Shown: piece after piece, positions 24,877-33,151 of the stretch
How the letters are laid out: the number at the start of each line of letters is the position of its first letter
Numbering within the stretch: the stretch's first letter is position 1
Assembly: GCA_964484195.1 (NCBI GenBank)
Contig: CAZAER010000020.1
Location: 11,885-75,884, forward strand
DNA: 64,000 bases
Source: JALHOP01 sp964484195
GTDB taxonomy: Bacteria > Myxococcota > XYA12-FULL-58-9 > JALHOP01
Direction of reading: 5' to 3'
Notes under the pieces: generated by a model
The model's input: only the letters and a program-made list of their open reading frames with translations
The model's database searches: none
What the model was told of the DNA's origin: nothing
Made by a program: the position numbers and the translations under genes

Positions 24877-25659
24877 ATGCAGATGGACTTCGGTGGCAAG
24901 CACGTGTTGCTCTTCGGCGCCAGCCGCGGCATCGGTCGCGCGGCTGCCTTCGGCTTTGCCGCCGGCAAGGCGAAGCTCACCATCGTCGCCCGGCGCAAAG
25001 AGGTGCTCGATGCGCTCGCCAAAGAGTTGGCCGGCGCTGGAGCTGCGGGCGTCGACATCTTGGTGGCCGACCTCGACGAGCGCGAGCCGACCATAGAAAA
25101 GGTCAAAGGCGTCGTTGCCCGCGGGCCGGTCCACGTCCTCGTCAACAACACCGGTGGGCCGCCGGGTGGTCCGCTCATCGAAGCCGACGAAGCCGCCATC
25201 CTGAAGGCGATGGGGCGGCTGGTCCTTACGCCGCACGCCATTACCAAGCTCGTCGTCCCCGGCATGGTGAGCGCTGGCTATGGGCGCGTCATCAACGTCG
25301 TGTCGACCTCGGTGAAAGAACCGATCGCCGGGCTCGGGGTCTCGAACATCTGCCGCGCCGCGGTTGCCGGCTGGGCCAAGACCCTCTCGCGCGAGCTGCC
25401 TCCGGGCATCACTGTGAACAACGTCTTGCCCGGCTACACCGACACCGAGCGGATGCTCGAGCTGCGTGAGGGCGCGGGTAAACGCCGCGGCGTCACCGGC
25501 GATCAAGTGCTCGGCGAATGGCTCGCGTCCGTTCCGGAATGCCGGCTCGGCACGCCCGACGAAATCGCTGCCGCCATCGTCTTTTTGGCGTCACCGCTCG
25601 CGTCGTTCATCCGTGGTGTCAGTCTTGCGGCCGACGGTGGCCGCCTCCAGAGCATCTAG
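24877..25659 (+). CDS. Short-chain dehydrogenase/reductase with altered active site
   Basis: A 260-residue SDR. The nucleotide motif is LLFGASRGIGRAAA, the NNAG-equivalent reads VNNTGGPPGGP, and the C-terminal part includes ITVNNVLPGYTDTERM and FIRGVSLAADGG. Where classical SDRs have Tyr-x3-Lys, this protein has SNICRAAVAGWAKTL, so the pair is replaced by Ser...Arg; the Ser of STSV is kept. This fits a known sub-group with the LSNxxR sequence whose reaction is unclear. Start is ATG 24877. Upstream of the LLM gene in the same direction by 13 nt. Confidence 0.85.
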   Translation: MQMDFGGKHVLLFGASRGIGRAAAFGFAAGKAKLTIVARRKEVLDALAKELAGAGAAGVDILVADLDEREPTIEKVKGVVARGPVHVLVNNTGGPPGGPLIEADEAAILKAMGRLVLTPHAITKLVVPGMVSAGYGRVINVVSTSVKEPIAGLGVSNICRAAVAGWAKTLSRELPPGITVNNVLPGYTDTERMLELREGAGKRRGVTGDQVLGEWLASVPECRLGTPDEIAAAIVFLASPLASFIRGVSLAADGGRLQSI

Positions 25660-25672
25660 GAGTTCTTCGGCA

Positions 25673-26881
25673 ATGCGCTACGACGTCTTCTTCTCGATCA
25701 GCCAAACGCCCGTCGACGGCGAGGCTCCCAGCGAAGCCGAGATGTTCAAGAGCTTCTTCGCACAAGTCGAGGCGGCCGACGCTTTGGGCTTCGGCACGGC
25801 GTGGGTCGCCGAGTCGCACCTCTCGAGCGAGGTGCAGAAGAAGAACCGCGAGCCGGTGATCCCGCACTGGCGCGGTGAGGTCGGCCTGAACTGCGACATC
25901 ACGCAGCTCGCGGCAGCGGTCTTCGCTCGCACCAAGAAGATCGACGTCGGCAGCGCGGTCATGAATATCGTCTGTAACGGCGGACCGATCGCCGCCGCCG
26001 AGCGCATCGCCTATTTCGCAGCCCTGCACGGGTTGCGTGCCGGAGAAAAGCGCAAGCTCAATGTCGGTTTCTCCGCCGGTCGCTTCGACTTCATGAACCG
26101 CGCTTACGGTGTCATGCCGCGCAACGCCACCGAGAAGGCGGCGTGGCCGGTGGTCAAAGGCCTCGTGTTCGCTGAAGCGGTCGAAGTCTTTTGCCGCTTG
26201 CTGCGCGGCGACGTGCTCTCGAGCGACGAAGTCACGCAGCCGCTGCTCACGCGCTCGCTCTTCCGCAAGGACGAGGATTGGCAGAAGGTGGTTACCGCGG
26301 CGCGAGCCGACGGCTTCGTGGAGCAGGGCGACGCCTTCGTCTTGCCGCGTCGTTGGACCTTCGAGCAGCTCAAGATCATTCCGCAGCACTTCGATCGCCG
26401 GCTGCTGCAGCTCGTCGTCGGCAGCCACGACGCCGCGAGCCAAGAGCTCGCCAACAAGTTCATGCCTGCTCACGTCTTCAACCTGTCGATCACCGCACCC
26501 GAGGTCATCGAGCAGACGCACGCACGTCTCCAGAAAGCGTTTCATCCAGACGGTGGCGCCTGGAAGCGCTGGTACATGCCGCGCACGACCTTCGTGTTCA
26601 TCGACAAAGACAAGGCGAAGGCGCACGAGGCCGCCAAGAAGGCTCTCGGCGCCTATTGGACTGCGCTCGAAGGCACGCTCGATCCGAAGAAGGTCGACAA
26701 CGCCGCCGACAACGCCTTGATTGGCGACCCCGACACCATCGCCGAGCAGATGAAGGCGCGCTTCCACGCCGACGATCGCTTGATGCTGTGGTTCGACTTC
26801 TTCAATCACGACAACGCGCGCGTCATCGAGAACATGCAGCACTTCGTCGAAGCAGTGATCCCGAAGGTCGAACGCAAATGA
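25673..26881 (+). CDS. LLM-class flavin-dependent oxidoreductase
   Basis: A 402-residue bacterial-luciferase-like flavoprotein. The N-terminal barrel begins YDVFFSISQTPVDGE, then FFAQVEAADALGFGTAWVAESHL, the classical LLM start (E and H near the flavin). LNVGFSAGRFDFMNRAYGV is the segment matching the flavin-phosphate loop. It probably uses FMNH2 and oxygen to hydroxylate or cleave a substrate of this pathway. The ATG at 25673 follows an AGGAG site at 25658; its stop overlaps the next start by four bases, so it is coupled to the amidohydrolase. Confidence 0.88.
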   Translation: MRYDVFFSISQTPVDGEAPSEAEMFKSFFAQVEAADALGFGTAWVAESHLSSEVQKKNREPVIPHWRGEVGLNCDITQLAAAVFARTKKIDVGSAVMNIVCNGGPIAAAERIAYFAALHGLRAGEKRKLNVGFSAGRFDFMNRAYGVMPRNATEKAAWPVVKGLVFAEAVEVFCRLLRGDVLSSDEVTQPLLTRSLFRKDEDWQKVVTAARADGFVEQGDAFVLPRRWTFEQLKIIPQHFDRRLLQLVVGSHDAASQELANKFMPAHVFNLSITAPEVIEQTHARLQKAFHPDGGAWKRWYMPRTTFVFIDKDKAKAHEAAKKALGAYWTALEGTLDPKKVDNAADNALIGDPDTIAEQMKARFHADDRLMLWFDFFNHDNARVIENMQHFVEAVIPKVERK

Positions 26882-28056
26882 CGATGCCTACCGTAGGGCG
26901 AGACGTTTACCCGACCTCACCGCTCGGTGATGCCGACGCGCGTATCCCTACAGGACGCGACGTCGAGTGGCAGCCGCTCGTCGACTACCGGCGCAATGGT
27001 GTCTCCGAGACCACCATCCACGGCGCGGTTGCCTGGGCGTCGGGCAGCGAGATCATCCACTCGTTCGGTGGCAACGTCCTCTGCTACGGCCGCAGCTGTA
27101 TGAAGCCGGTGATGCTCAAGGTCTTCGCCAAAGACCTCGAGCCGGTCACGAATTCGCAGCAGCGCGCTATCGCGGTCGCGTCGCACAACGGCACCGCCGA
27201 GCACGTAGCGGCTGCGCAATCGCTGCTCGATCCATCCGAGTGGGGGCTCATGCAGACGCCACTCGACGTTCCGTTGGTGCAGTTCGGCCGTCAGGTCCGC
27301 CGGCCCCGCCGCTGGTACAACAACAGCTCCGGCCAGCACGCCGCCATCTTGAAGGGTTGCCGCCTGAAGAACTGGAGCCGCGTCGGCTACACGCTGCCGC
27401 GCCATCCCTTCTTCCAGTCGTACATGCAGCAGGTGCGGCGCTTCCTCGGGGCCGAGTGGGCGCCCTTGCGCGTGGCGCGGGACGGCGACGGCTTTCCCAC
27501 CGTATCGATGACCGTTGGTGAGCTCGCCAAGGTGTTCGCGGGTCTTGCGGCGACGCGCGACGAAGATTGGATCTGGTCGTCGATGATCGAGCACCCCGAT
27601 CTCGTCGGTGGTTTCAATCGTCTCGACAGCACCGTCATGAAAGCGTGCGGCGGTAAGGTCATCGCCAAAGAAGGCGCCGACGGTCTGCTCGCGCTCAGCA
27701 TCATCCATCCCGACTATCCGGATGGGTTGGGTGTGATGATCAAGATCGCGCACGGCTGGAATCCGCAAGCAACTTGGTACATCGCGCGTGCCGTGCTCGG
27801 CGTGTTGGGCTTCGAGCTCCGCAATCCGTACCCGCTCTACAAGCAGAAGGCGTTCATCGTCCCGGGTGTCGTGCCCAAAGATCGCTTGTCGGCCTTGGAG
27901 AAGATCCCGACGTGGGACGAGTGGGATCCGGATCGCGACCGTTGGTACTACGACTGGCAAGCACAGTCGGAGCAGTTCGGCATCAGCGGACCGGGCGAAG
28001 GCTTCGGTTCGTCGTCATGGGACTCGATGAAAGGCGGCGGCGGCAACGCCCTGTGA
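26878..28056 (+). CDS. Asparaginase-II-family amidohydrolase
   Basis: A 392-residue member of the asparaginase II (Rhizobium AnsA-like) family. The pattern is clear: ETTIHGAVAW, YGRSCMKPVMLKVFAKD, IAVASHNGTAEHVAAAQSLL, NNSSGQHAAILKGCR, GYTLPRHPFFQSYMQQVRRFLG, then MIEHPDLVGGFNRLDSTVMKA and KEGADGLLALSI. In place of the common NNCSGKHAG there is NNSSGQHAA, so the Cys and Lys of that motif are changed. The family releases ammonia from amides. Set between an LLM oxygenase and a dehydrogenase/dioxygenase block, it may deaminate a pathway intermediate rather than asparagine. Four-base overlap with the LLM gene; ALDH follows 9 nt on. Confidence 0.8.
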   Translation: MTMPTVGRDVYPTSPLGDADARIPTGRDVEWQPLVDYRRNGVSETTIHGAVAWASGSEIIHSFGGNVLCYGRSCMKPVMLKVFAKDLEPVTNSQQRAIAVASHNGTAEHVAAAQSLLDPSEWGLMQTPLDVPLVQFGRQVRRPRRWYNNSSGQHAAILKGCRLKNWSRVGYTLPRHPFFQSYMQQVRRFLGAEWAPLRVARDGDGFPTVSMTVGELAKVFAGLAATRDEDWIWSSMIEHPDLVGGFNRLDSTVMKACGGKVIAKEGADGLLALSIIHPDYPDGLGVMIKIAHGWNPQATWYIARAVLGVLGFELRNPYPLYKQKAFIVPGVVPKDRLSALEKIPTWDEWDPDRDRWYYDWQAQSEQFGISGPGEGFGSSSWDSMKGGGGNAL

Positions 28057-28065
28057 GGTCGTACG

Positions 28066-29502
28066 ATGCGTGAGATCCGAAACTTCATTGCCGGCGAGTG
28101 GAAGAGCACTGCGTCGAGCATCGACGACGTCTCACCCGCGACCGGCGAGGTGATCGCCTGGGTCCCGCGCTCGGGTCAGGCCGAGGTCGACGCCGCTGTC
28201 GCGGCTGCGCGCGAAGCGCAACCGGGCTGGGCGCGTCTGTCGATGCAAGAGCGTTCGCGCTACCTGCTGCGCATCGCCGAAAAAATCGAGGCCCGCGCCG
28301 AGGAGCTCACGAGCCTCGAGTCGTTGGACACCGGCAAGCCGGTCGCGTTGGCGGCGAGCATGGACATTCCCCGTGCCGTCTCCAACTTCCGCTTCTTTGC
28401 CAACGCGGTCTTGCACGATAACCCCGGGTGTCATCCGGTCGACCAGTCCGCGATCAACTACACGCTGCGCAAGCCGGTCGGTGTCTGCGCGCTGATTACC
28501 CCGTGGAACCTGCCGCTGTATCTGCTGTCGTGGAAAGCGGCTCCGGCCCTCGCGCTCGGTAACACCGTCGTCTGCAAGCCGAGCGAGCTCACGCCTCTCA
28601 CTGCGCACGCTTTGGCGGACATCGTACGGGATGTCGGATTGCCGCCCGGCGTCTTCAATGTGGTGCACGGTTACGGGGCCGAGGCCGGTGATGCTTTGGT
28701 TCGTCATCGCGACGTCAAGCTCGTCTCCTTCACTGGCGGCACGGGCACCGGTGCCAAGGTCGCCGAGGCAACCGCGGCGTCCTTCCGCAAGACGTCGCTC
28801 GAGCTCGGTGGCAAGAATCCCACCATCATTTTCGCGGACGCGGACCGCGCCAAAGCCATCGAAGGCGCGGTGCGCGCCGGCTTCACCAACCAGGGGCAGA
28901 TCTGCTTGTGCGGCTCGCGTGTGTTGGTCGAACAGTCGATCCACGATGAGGTCGTAAAGGGCATGGTCGACCGTCTCGCCAAGATGCGCATCGGCGACCC
29001 GAAGGACCCATCGACGCAGCTCGGTGCGCTGGTCTCCGCTGCCCATCGCGAAAAAGTCGAAGGGTACATCAAGCTGGCGCAGGAAGAGGGTGGCAAGATC
29101 GCTTTCGGCGGTGGACGTCCGAAGCTTCCCGGCGCATTGGCGAACGGCTTCTTCCTCGAGCCGACGATCATCACTGGGTTGTCCTCGAAAGCGCGCGCTG
29201 CGACCGAGGAGATTTTCGGACCCGTCGTGACCGTGCACCCGTTCGATGACGATGCGCGTGCCGTGAGCATGGCGAACGAAGTGCGTTACGGGCTTGCTGC
29301 CTCGCTGTGGACGCGTGACCTATCGCGCGCGCATCGTATCGCGGCGGCGGTCGATAGCGGCATGATCTGGGTCAACACCTGGATGATGCGCGACCTGCGG
29401 GTTCCGTTCGGTGGCATGAAGGACAGTGGCCTTGGCCGCGAAGGCGGAGTGTACTCACTCGAGACCTTCAGCGAGGCTCGTAACGTTTGTGTGGCCTTAT
29501 GA
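28066..29502 (+). CDS. Aldehyde dehydrogenase (2-aminomuconic/2-hydroxymuconic semialdehyde type)
   Basis: A 478-residue NAD-dependent aldehyde dehydrogenase. N-terminal FIAGEWKS, cofactor loop ITPWNLPLYLLSWK, catalytic Glu in TSLELGGKNPTIIF and catalytic Cys in NQGQICLCGSRVLVE; the C-terminus reads WVNTWMMRDLRVPFGGMKDSGLGREGG. The WxNxWxxRDLRxPFGG end is typical of muconic-semialdehyde dehydrogenases from aromatic meta-cleavage. The following dioxygenase starts four bases before its end. Expected role: oxidise 2-aminomuconic 6-semialdehyde to 2-aminomuconate. Confidence 0.92.
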   Translation: MREIRNFIAGEWKSTASSIDDVSPATGEVIAWVPRSGQAEVDAAVAAAREAQPGWARLSMQERSRYLLRIAEKIEARAEELTSLESLDTGKPVALAASMDIPRAVSNFRFFANAVLHDNPGCHPVDQSAINYTLRKPVGVCALITPWNLPLYLLSWKAAPALALGNTVVCKPSELTPLTAHALADIVRDVGLPPGVFNVVHGYGAEAGDALVRHRDVKLVSFTGGTGTGAKVAEATAASFRKTSLELGGKNPTIIFADADRAKAIEGAVRAGFTNQGQICLCGSRVLVEQSIHDEVVKGMVDRLAKMRIGDPKDPSTQLGALVSAAHREKVEGYIKLAQEEGGKIAFGGGRPKLPGALANGFFLEPTIITGLSSKARAATEEIFGPVVTVHPFDDDARAVSMANEVRYGLAASLWTRDLSRAHRIAAAVDSGMIWVNTWMMRDLRVPFGGMKDSGLGREGGVYSLETFSEARNVCVAL

Positions 29503-30416
29503 GTATTTCGTCTGTTTCGCCGCCTGAGGCGAAAACTGGTCGCATCGTGATGGGGGCGCTCGCCCCGCATCCGCCGCATCTCGTGTACGCGGACAATCCC
29601 AAGCAGAACGAGCCGCGCGCCGAAGGCGGCTGGGAAGTCCTGCGCTGGGGCTATGACGCGCTGCGCGCCAAGCTCAAGAAGAAGGACTACGACGTCATCA
29701 TCGTGCACTCGCCTCACTGGCGCACGGTGGTAGGGCACCACTTCCTAGGCGTGTCGCATTTCAACTCGCTGTCGGTCGACCCGATCTTCCCCAATCTCTT
29801 TCGTTTCCACTACGACCTGAAGGTCGACGTGCCGCTCGCCGAAGCCATGTGCGCCGAAGCGGCCTCGCAGGGTCTAGTCACCAAGATGATGCGCAATCCG
29901 AAGTTCCGCATCGACTACGGCACGGTGACCGCGTGCCATATGGTGAACCCCGATTGGGACAAGCCAATCGTCGGCGTGTCCGCTAATGCGGCCTACGATT
30001 ACTTCGGTAACGACGTCGGTGACCGTCAGATGATCGCTCTGGGTCAGGCCGCGCGCCGCGCCGTCGAGAAGCTCGGCCGCAGGGCGCTCGTGATCTCGTC
30101 GTGCTCGCTGTCACACCGGCACTTCACCACCGAGCCGGGCGTCCCCGAAGACATGTCGTACGAGCGCATCTACAACCACAACCAGTATCTCTGGGACATG
30201 CACGTCGTGAAGCTCCTGAAGGCCGGGAAGGCCCGCGAGCTCCTCGACGAGATGCCGGACTTCATCGACCAGTCGGTGAGTGAGGCGCGCGCCGGCTCGT
30301 TGACGTTTTTGCTCTCGGCAATGGGCTTTCCGACGCAGCCCGCTGAAGTGCACGCGTACGGCACGGTCATCGGAACGGGAAACGCGGTCGTGAGCTGGGA
30401 CATGGAGACATCATGA
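29499..30416 (+). CDS. amnB: Extradiol (class III) dioxygenase catalytic subunit, AmnB-like
   Basis: A 305-residue LigB-fold subunit. The motif LAPHPPHLVYADNPKQNEPR followed by GGWEVLRWGYDALR is nearly that of the beta subunit of 2-aminophenol 1,6-dioxygenase. Iron ligands are expected at the two His of PHPPHL and a later Glu (in TVIGTGNAVVSWD region). Further matches are IVHSPHWRTVVGHHFLGV, VDPIFPNLFRF and LVTKMMRNPKFRIDYGT. Start is the ATG overlapping the ALDH stop (ATGAG), and it overlaps the alpha subunit by four bases. It cleaves the ring of an ortho-aminophenol-type substrate using ferrous iron and oxygen. Confidence 0.85.
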   Translation: MSISSVSPPEAKTGRIVMGALAPHPPHLVYADNPKQNEPRAEGGWEVLRWGYDALRAKLKKKDYDVIIVHSPHWRTVVGHHFLGVSHFNSLSVDPIFPNLFRFHYDLKVDVPLAEAMCAEAASQGLVTKMMRNPKFRIDYGTVTACHMVNPDWDKPIVGVSANAAYDYFGNDVGDRQMIALGQAARRAVEKLGRRALVISSCSLSHRHFTTEPGVPEDMSYERIYNHNQYLWDMHVVKLLKAGKARELLDEMPDFIDQSVSEARAGSLTFLLSAMGFPTQPAEVHAYGTVIGTGNAVVSWDMETS

Positions 30417-31312
30417 GCGTCGTGCGTGGTTACATCGTCCCGGGAAAGCCACAGCCGTTGCTGACGCCGGATGCGTCGCCGGGCTATCGCAAGCTCGCGG
30501 ATGCATTGGGCACGGTGCGCGAGGAGATCGCCGCGTCGGATGCCGACCTCATCATGATCTACAGCACCAAGTGGCTCTCGGTGATCGGGCATCAGATCCA
30601 AGCCGACCCGCAGCCGACCTGGGTGCACGTCGATCCCGAATGGCACGACCTCGGAGAGATTCCGTACAGCTTCCGCATCGACGCGGAGTACGCCGCCGCG
30701 TACGAGGCGGCGGCGAAGAAGCGCGGGTTGACGGCGCGCACGGTGGCCTACAAAGGCTTTCCCATCGACACCGGTACGATCACGACGTTGAAGCTGCTCA
30801 ATCCGGAGAACCGCATCCCGGCGTGCGTGGTCTCGTGCAACATGTACGCGGATCGCGCCGAGACCATCGTGCTCGGCAAGGCAGCGCGTGATGCCGCCGA
30901 GCAACTCGGCAAGAAGGTCGTCGCTATCGCGGTCACGCAGCTGTCGAACCGGATGGTGACCGAGTTCATCGATCCGAAGACCGACCGCATCTCGTCGTTG
31001 AAAGACGATGAGTGGAATCGGAAGGTCCTTGAGTTCCTGGGGAACGGGCGTCTTGAAGACGTCTCGCAGCTGGCGCGGCAGTTCTTCCGCGAGGCGAACG
31101 CCGATCAGAAGTTCAAGGCCGTTTGGTGGCTCGCGGCGATGATGGGTCAGAACAACGACTACGAGGGTCGGGTGATGGCGTACGAGCCCATCTGGGGAAC
31201 CGGCGCTACCGTGGTCTCGTTGAACCCGGTCGAGCGCGGTGCCACCAACGTCGAGTTCGACGAGGACGATGTCGAGGTCTATCGCGGCGATCGTAACGTG
31301 CTCGATCGGTGA
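30413..31312 (+). CDS. amnA: Extradiol dioxygenase second subunit, AmnA-like
   Basis: A 299-residue homologue of the alpha subunit of 2-aminophenol 1,6-dioxygenase, the partner that lacks the metal site but shares the LigB fold. Shared pattern: GYIVPGKPQPLLTPD, LIMIYSTKWLSVIGH, WVHVDPEWHDLGEIPYSFRID, GFPIDTGTITTLKLL. The C-terminus ends in YEPIWGTGATVVSLNP, like the YGxxxGxGGAV of the family. Four-base overlaps on both sides place it firmly in the operon. Which ring compound the pair accepts is unproven. Confidence 0.85.
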   Translation: MSVVRGYIVPGKPQPLLTPDASPGYRKLADALGTVREEIAASDADLIMIYSTKWLSVIGHQIQADPQPTWVHVDPEWHDLGEIPYSFRIDAEYAAAYEAAAKKRGLTARTVAYKGFPIDTGTITTLKLLNPENRIPACVVSCNMYADRAETIVLGKAARDAAEQLGKKVVAIAVTQLSNRMVTEFIDPKTDRISSLKDDEWNRKVLEFLGNGRLEDVSQLARQFFREANADQKFKAVWWLAAMMGQNNDYEGRVMAYEPIWGTGATVVSLNPVERGATNVEFDEDDVEVYRGDRNVLDR

Positions 31313-31935
31313 GCAAGCTGATCGACATTTCTCCGGTGCTCTCGTCCGCTACGGCGGTATGGCCCGGCGATGTGCGGTTGTCGCGGGCGGTAGCGCTGGA
31401 CATGGCGAAGGGGGACAACCTCACGCTTTCGGCGATCACCACGACGTTGCATATCGGGGCGCACGCGGATGCGCCGAGTCACTATGCGCGGCACGGGGCC
31501 AGCATCGGAGAGCGGGATCTCGGGCTCTATTATGGACCGTGTGATGTAGTGCACGTGAACGTCGAGCGCGGGGAGCGCGTGTTGTCGGCGCACCTGGCGG
31601 GGGCTCGCATCACGTCGCCGCGTGTGCTGTTGCGGACGGGCACGTTTCCGGATCCGAACACGTTCAATACGGACTTCGCGAGCTTGTCGCCGGAGTTGGT
31701 GGATTATCTGGCGGCGCGGGGAGTGCGGCTCATCGGCATCGATACGCCTTCGGTGGATCCGTTCGCGGATCGGGAATTGCTCGCCCACAACGCGGTGCAG
31801 TTTCACGACATGGCGGTGTTGGAGACCATCGTGCTCGATGGGGTGGCGGCGGGGCAGTACACGTTGATCGCGCTGCCGTTGAGGCTTGCTGAGGGGGATG
31901 CTTCGCCTGTTCGGGCAGTGCTGGTTTCGAAGTGA
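31309..31935 (+). CDS. kynB: Kynurenine formamidase
   Basis: A 208-residue cyclase-family metal hydrolase that converts N-formylkynurenine to kynurenine and formate. The zinc motif is HIGAHADAPSHY, the early part reads MSKLIDISPVLSSATAVWPGD, and the end has FHDMAVLETIVLDGVAAGQY and LIALPLRLAEGDASPVRAVL, all characteristic of bacterial KynB. A GTG start overlaps the AmnA-like stop. Codons here favour G-ending forms (GCG, GGG, TTG) more than the C-ending codons of the neighbours, perhaps a sign of separate origin. It links the operon to tryptophan breakdown. Confidence 0.9.
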   Translation: MSKLIDISPVLSSATAVWPGDVRLSRAVALDMAKGDNLTLSAITTTLHIGAHADAPSHYARHGASIGERDLGLYYGPCDVVHVNVERGERVLSAHLAGARITSPRVLLRTGTFPDPNTFNTDFASLSPELVDYLAARGVRLIGIDTPSVDPFADRELLAHNAVQFHDMAVLETIVLDGVAAGQYTLIALPLRLAEGDASPVRAVLVSK

Positions 31936-31960
31936 CCCAACCCCTCGGTGCCATCCCCGC

Positions 31961-32746
31961 TCAATAGAGCGCCGACGCCAACACCCTGCGGTACTCGAGC
32001 GTCACCGGGTGCTCCTCCCCCAACAACTTGAACAACGCAATCACCGCACGCTTCGCCCCATCCTCCGCCACCTTCCGCGAAACCTTCATCGATTCGATCC
32101 ACGCCGCCGCAGCCTCCGCGAAGCTCCCCGCCTTGAAGCACGCAAGCCCCCGCTGATAGCTCGCCACCGCCTCGGGCTTCCCCTCGACGTCGGCACTCAA
32201 GCCGTCGATCTCGACCACCGCGCTCGCGACATCGAACCCGACATCCCCCTCACGCACCGTGGCCGCGAGCTTCAACGCAAGCTCCCGATGCTCGAAGTAG
32301 GCGAGCGCCGCATACAAGGCGCGAGCCTCCGACGACTTCGAATCCTCATGCACCTTCCCGTGCAACGCGGCGAGCGCAGCGACCCGATCCCCGGCATGCA
32401 GCGCCTCGCGAGCCACCGCTAGCGCCCGACCTTCATCGCTCGGCAACACCTGATCGAGCCAAGCCACCACCTGCCGCTCGGGCAAAGCCCCCACGAACTC
32501 CGCGATCACCTTCCCCTGGTCGAAGAGCTTCACCGCGGGAATGCTCTGAATGTGATAGCGGGCCGCGATCTCCTGATGCTCGTCCGTGTTCACCTTCACG
32601 AAAGTGAACCTCTCCTTGTTCGCGGCCGCCACGCGCTCGAGCACTGGACCGAGGGTCCGGCACGGCCCGCACCAAGGCGCCCAAAAATCGACCAGCACCG
32701 GGAGCTTCTTGCTCGGCTCGATGATCGTATCTTCCAGAAATCCCAT
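31961..32746 (-). CDS. Thioredoxin-TPR protein (CnoX/YbbN-like)
   Basis: A 261-residue two-domain protein. The N-terminal thioredoxin domain (1-108) has the active site WAPWCGPCRTLGP with WCGPC at 25-29 and the cis-Pro in IQSIPAVKLF. The C-terminal part (about 110-261) is helical with TPR-like units (ALAVAREALHAGDRVAALAALHG, SYQRGLACFKAGSFAEAAAAW). This is the layout of CnoX, a redox-active chaperone holder. Unlike E. coli YbbN, the second Cys is kept. Start is the ATG at 32746. Convergent with kynB (25 nt gap) and divergent from the DUF962 gene. Confidence 0.9.
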   Translation of the reverse strand: MGFLEDTIIEPSKKLPVLVDFWAPWCGPCRTLGPVLERVAAANKERFTFVKVNTDEHQEIAARYHIQSIPAVKLFDQGKVIAEFVGALPERQVVAWLDQVLPSDEGRALAVAREALHAGDRVAALAALHGKVHEDSKSSEARALYAALAYFEHRELALKLAATVREGDVGFDVASAVVEIDGLSADVEGKPEAVASYQRGLACFKAGSFAEAAAAWIESMKVSRKVAEDGAKRAVIALFKLLGEEHPVTLEYRRVLASALY

Positions 32747-32809
32747 GGGCCCAAGATAGCGCCGTGGCGGCAATTGCCAAACAGGGGAGGCGAACGTTAC
32801 GTTCGATTC

Positions 32810-33151
32810 ATGGCGGGTGAGCGCTATCGCAGCTTTGGTGACTTCTGGCCCTACTATCTCGGTGAGCACGCGCGCGGTTCGACCCGGGTTTTCCACTTCG
32901 TCGGTACGACGGTCGGCGCGGCGCTTTTCGTGTTCGCGCTGGTGACCCAGCGGTGGGCGTTGCTCCCGGTTGCTCTCGTCGCCTCCTACGGTCTCGCCTG
33001 GCTCTCCCACTTCACCATCGAGAAGAACCGTCCGGCCACCTTCAGCTATCCCGTCTGGTCCTTCATGGGTGACTGGAAGATGTTGTTCCTGGCTCTCACC
33101 GGACAGCTCGGCCGCGAGCTGGCGCGCCTGAATATCGGCTCGAAAGCGTGA
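32810..33151 (+). CDS. Mpo1-like protein (DUF962)
   Basis: A 113-residue membrane protein with two hydrophobic hairpins. YRSFGDFWPYYLGEHARGSTRVFHFVGTTVGA and the later LSHFTIEKNRPATF carry the conserved His residues of the DUF962 family, whose yeast member Mpo1 is an iron-dependent dioxygenase that shortens 2-hydroxy fatty acids derived from phytosphingosine. Start at ATG 32810. It overlaps the deacetylase gene by four bases. With the ceramidase homologue about 21 kb away it is a second hint of sphingolipid turnover in this organism. Confidence 0.8.
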   Translation: MAGERYRSFGDFWPYYLGEHARGSTRVFHFVGTTVGAALFVFALVTQRWALLPVALVASYGLAWLSHFTIEKNRPATFSYPVWSFMGDWKMLFLALTGQLGRELARLNIGSKA

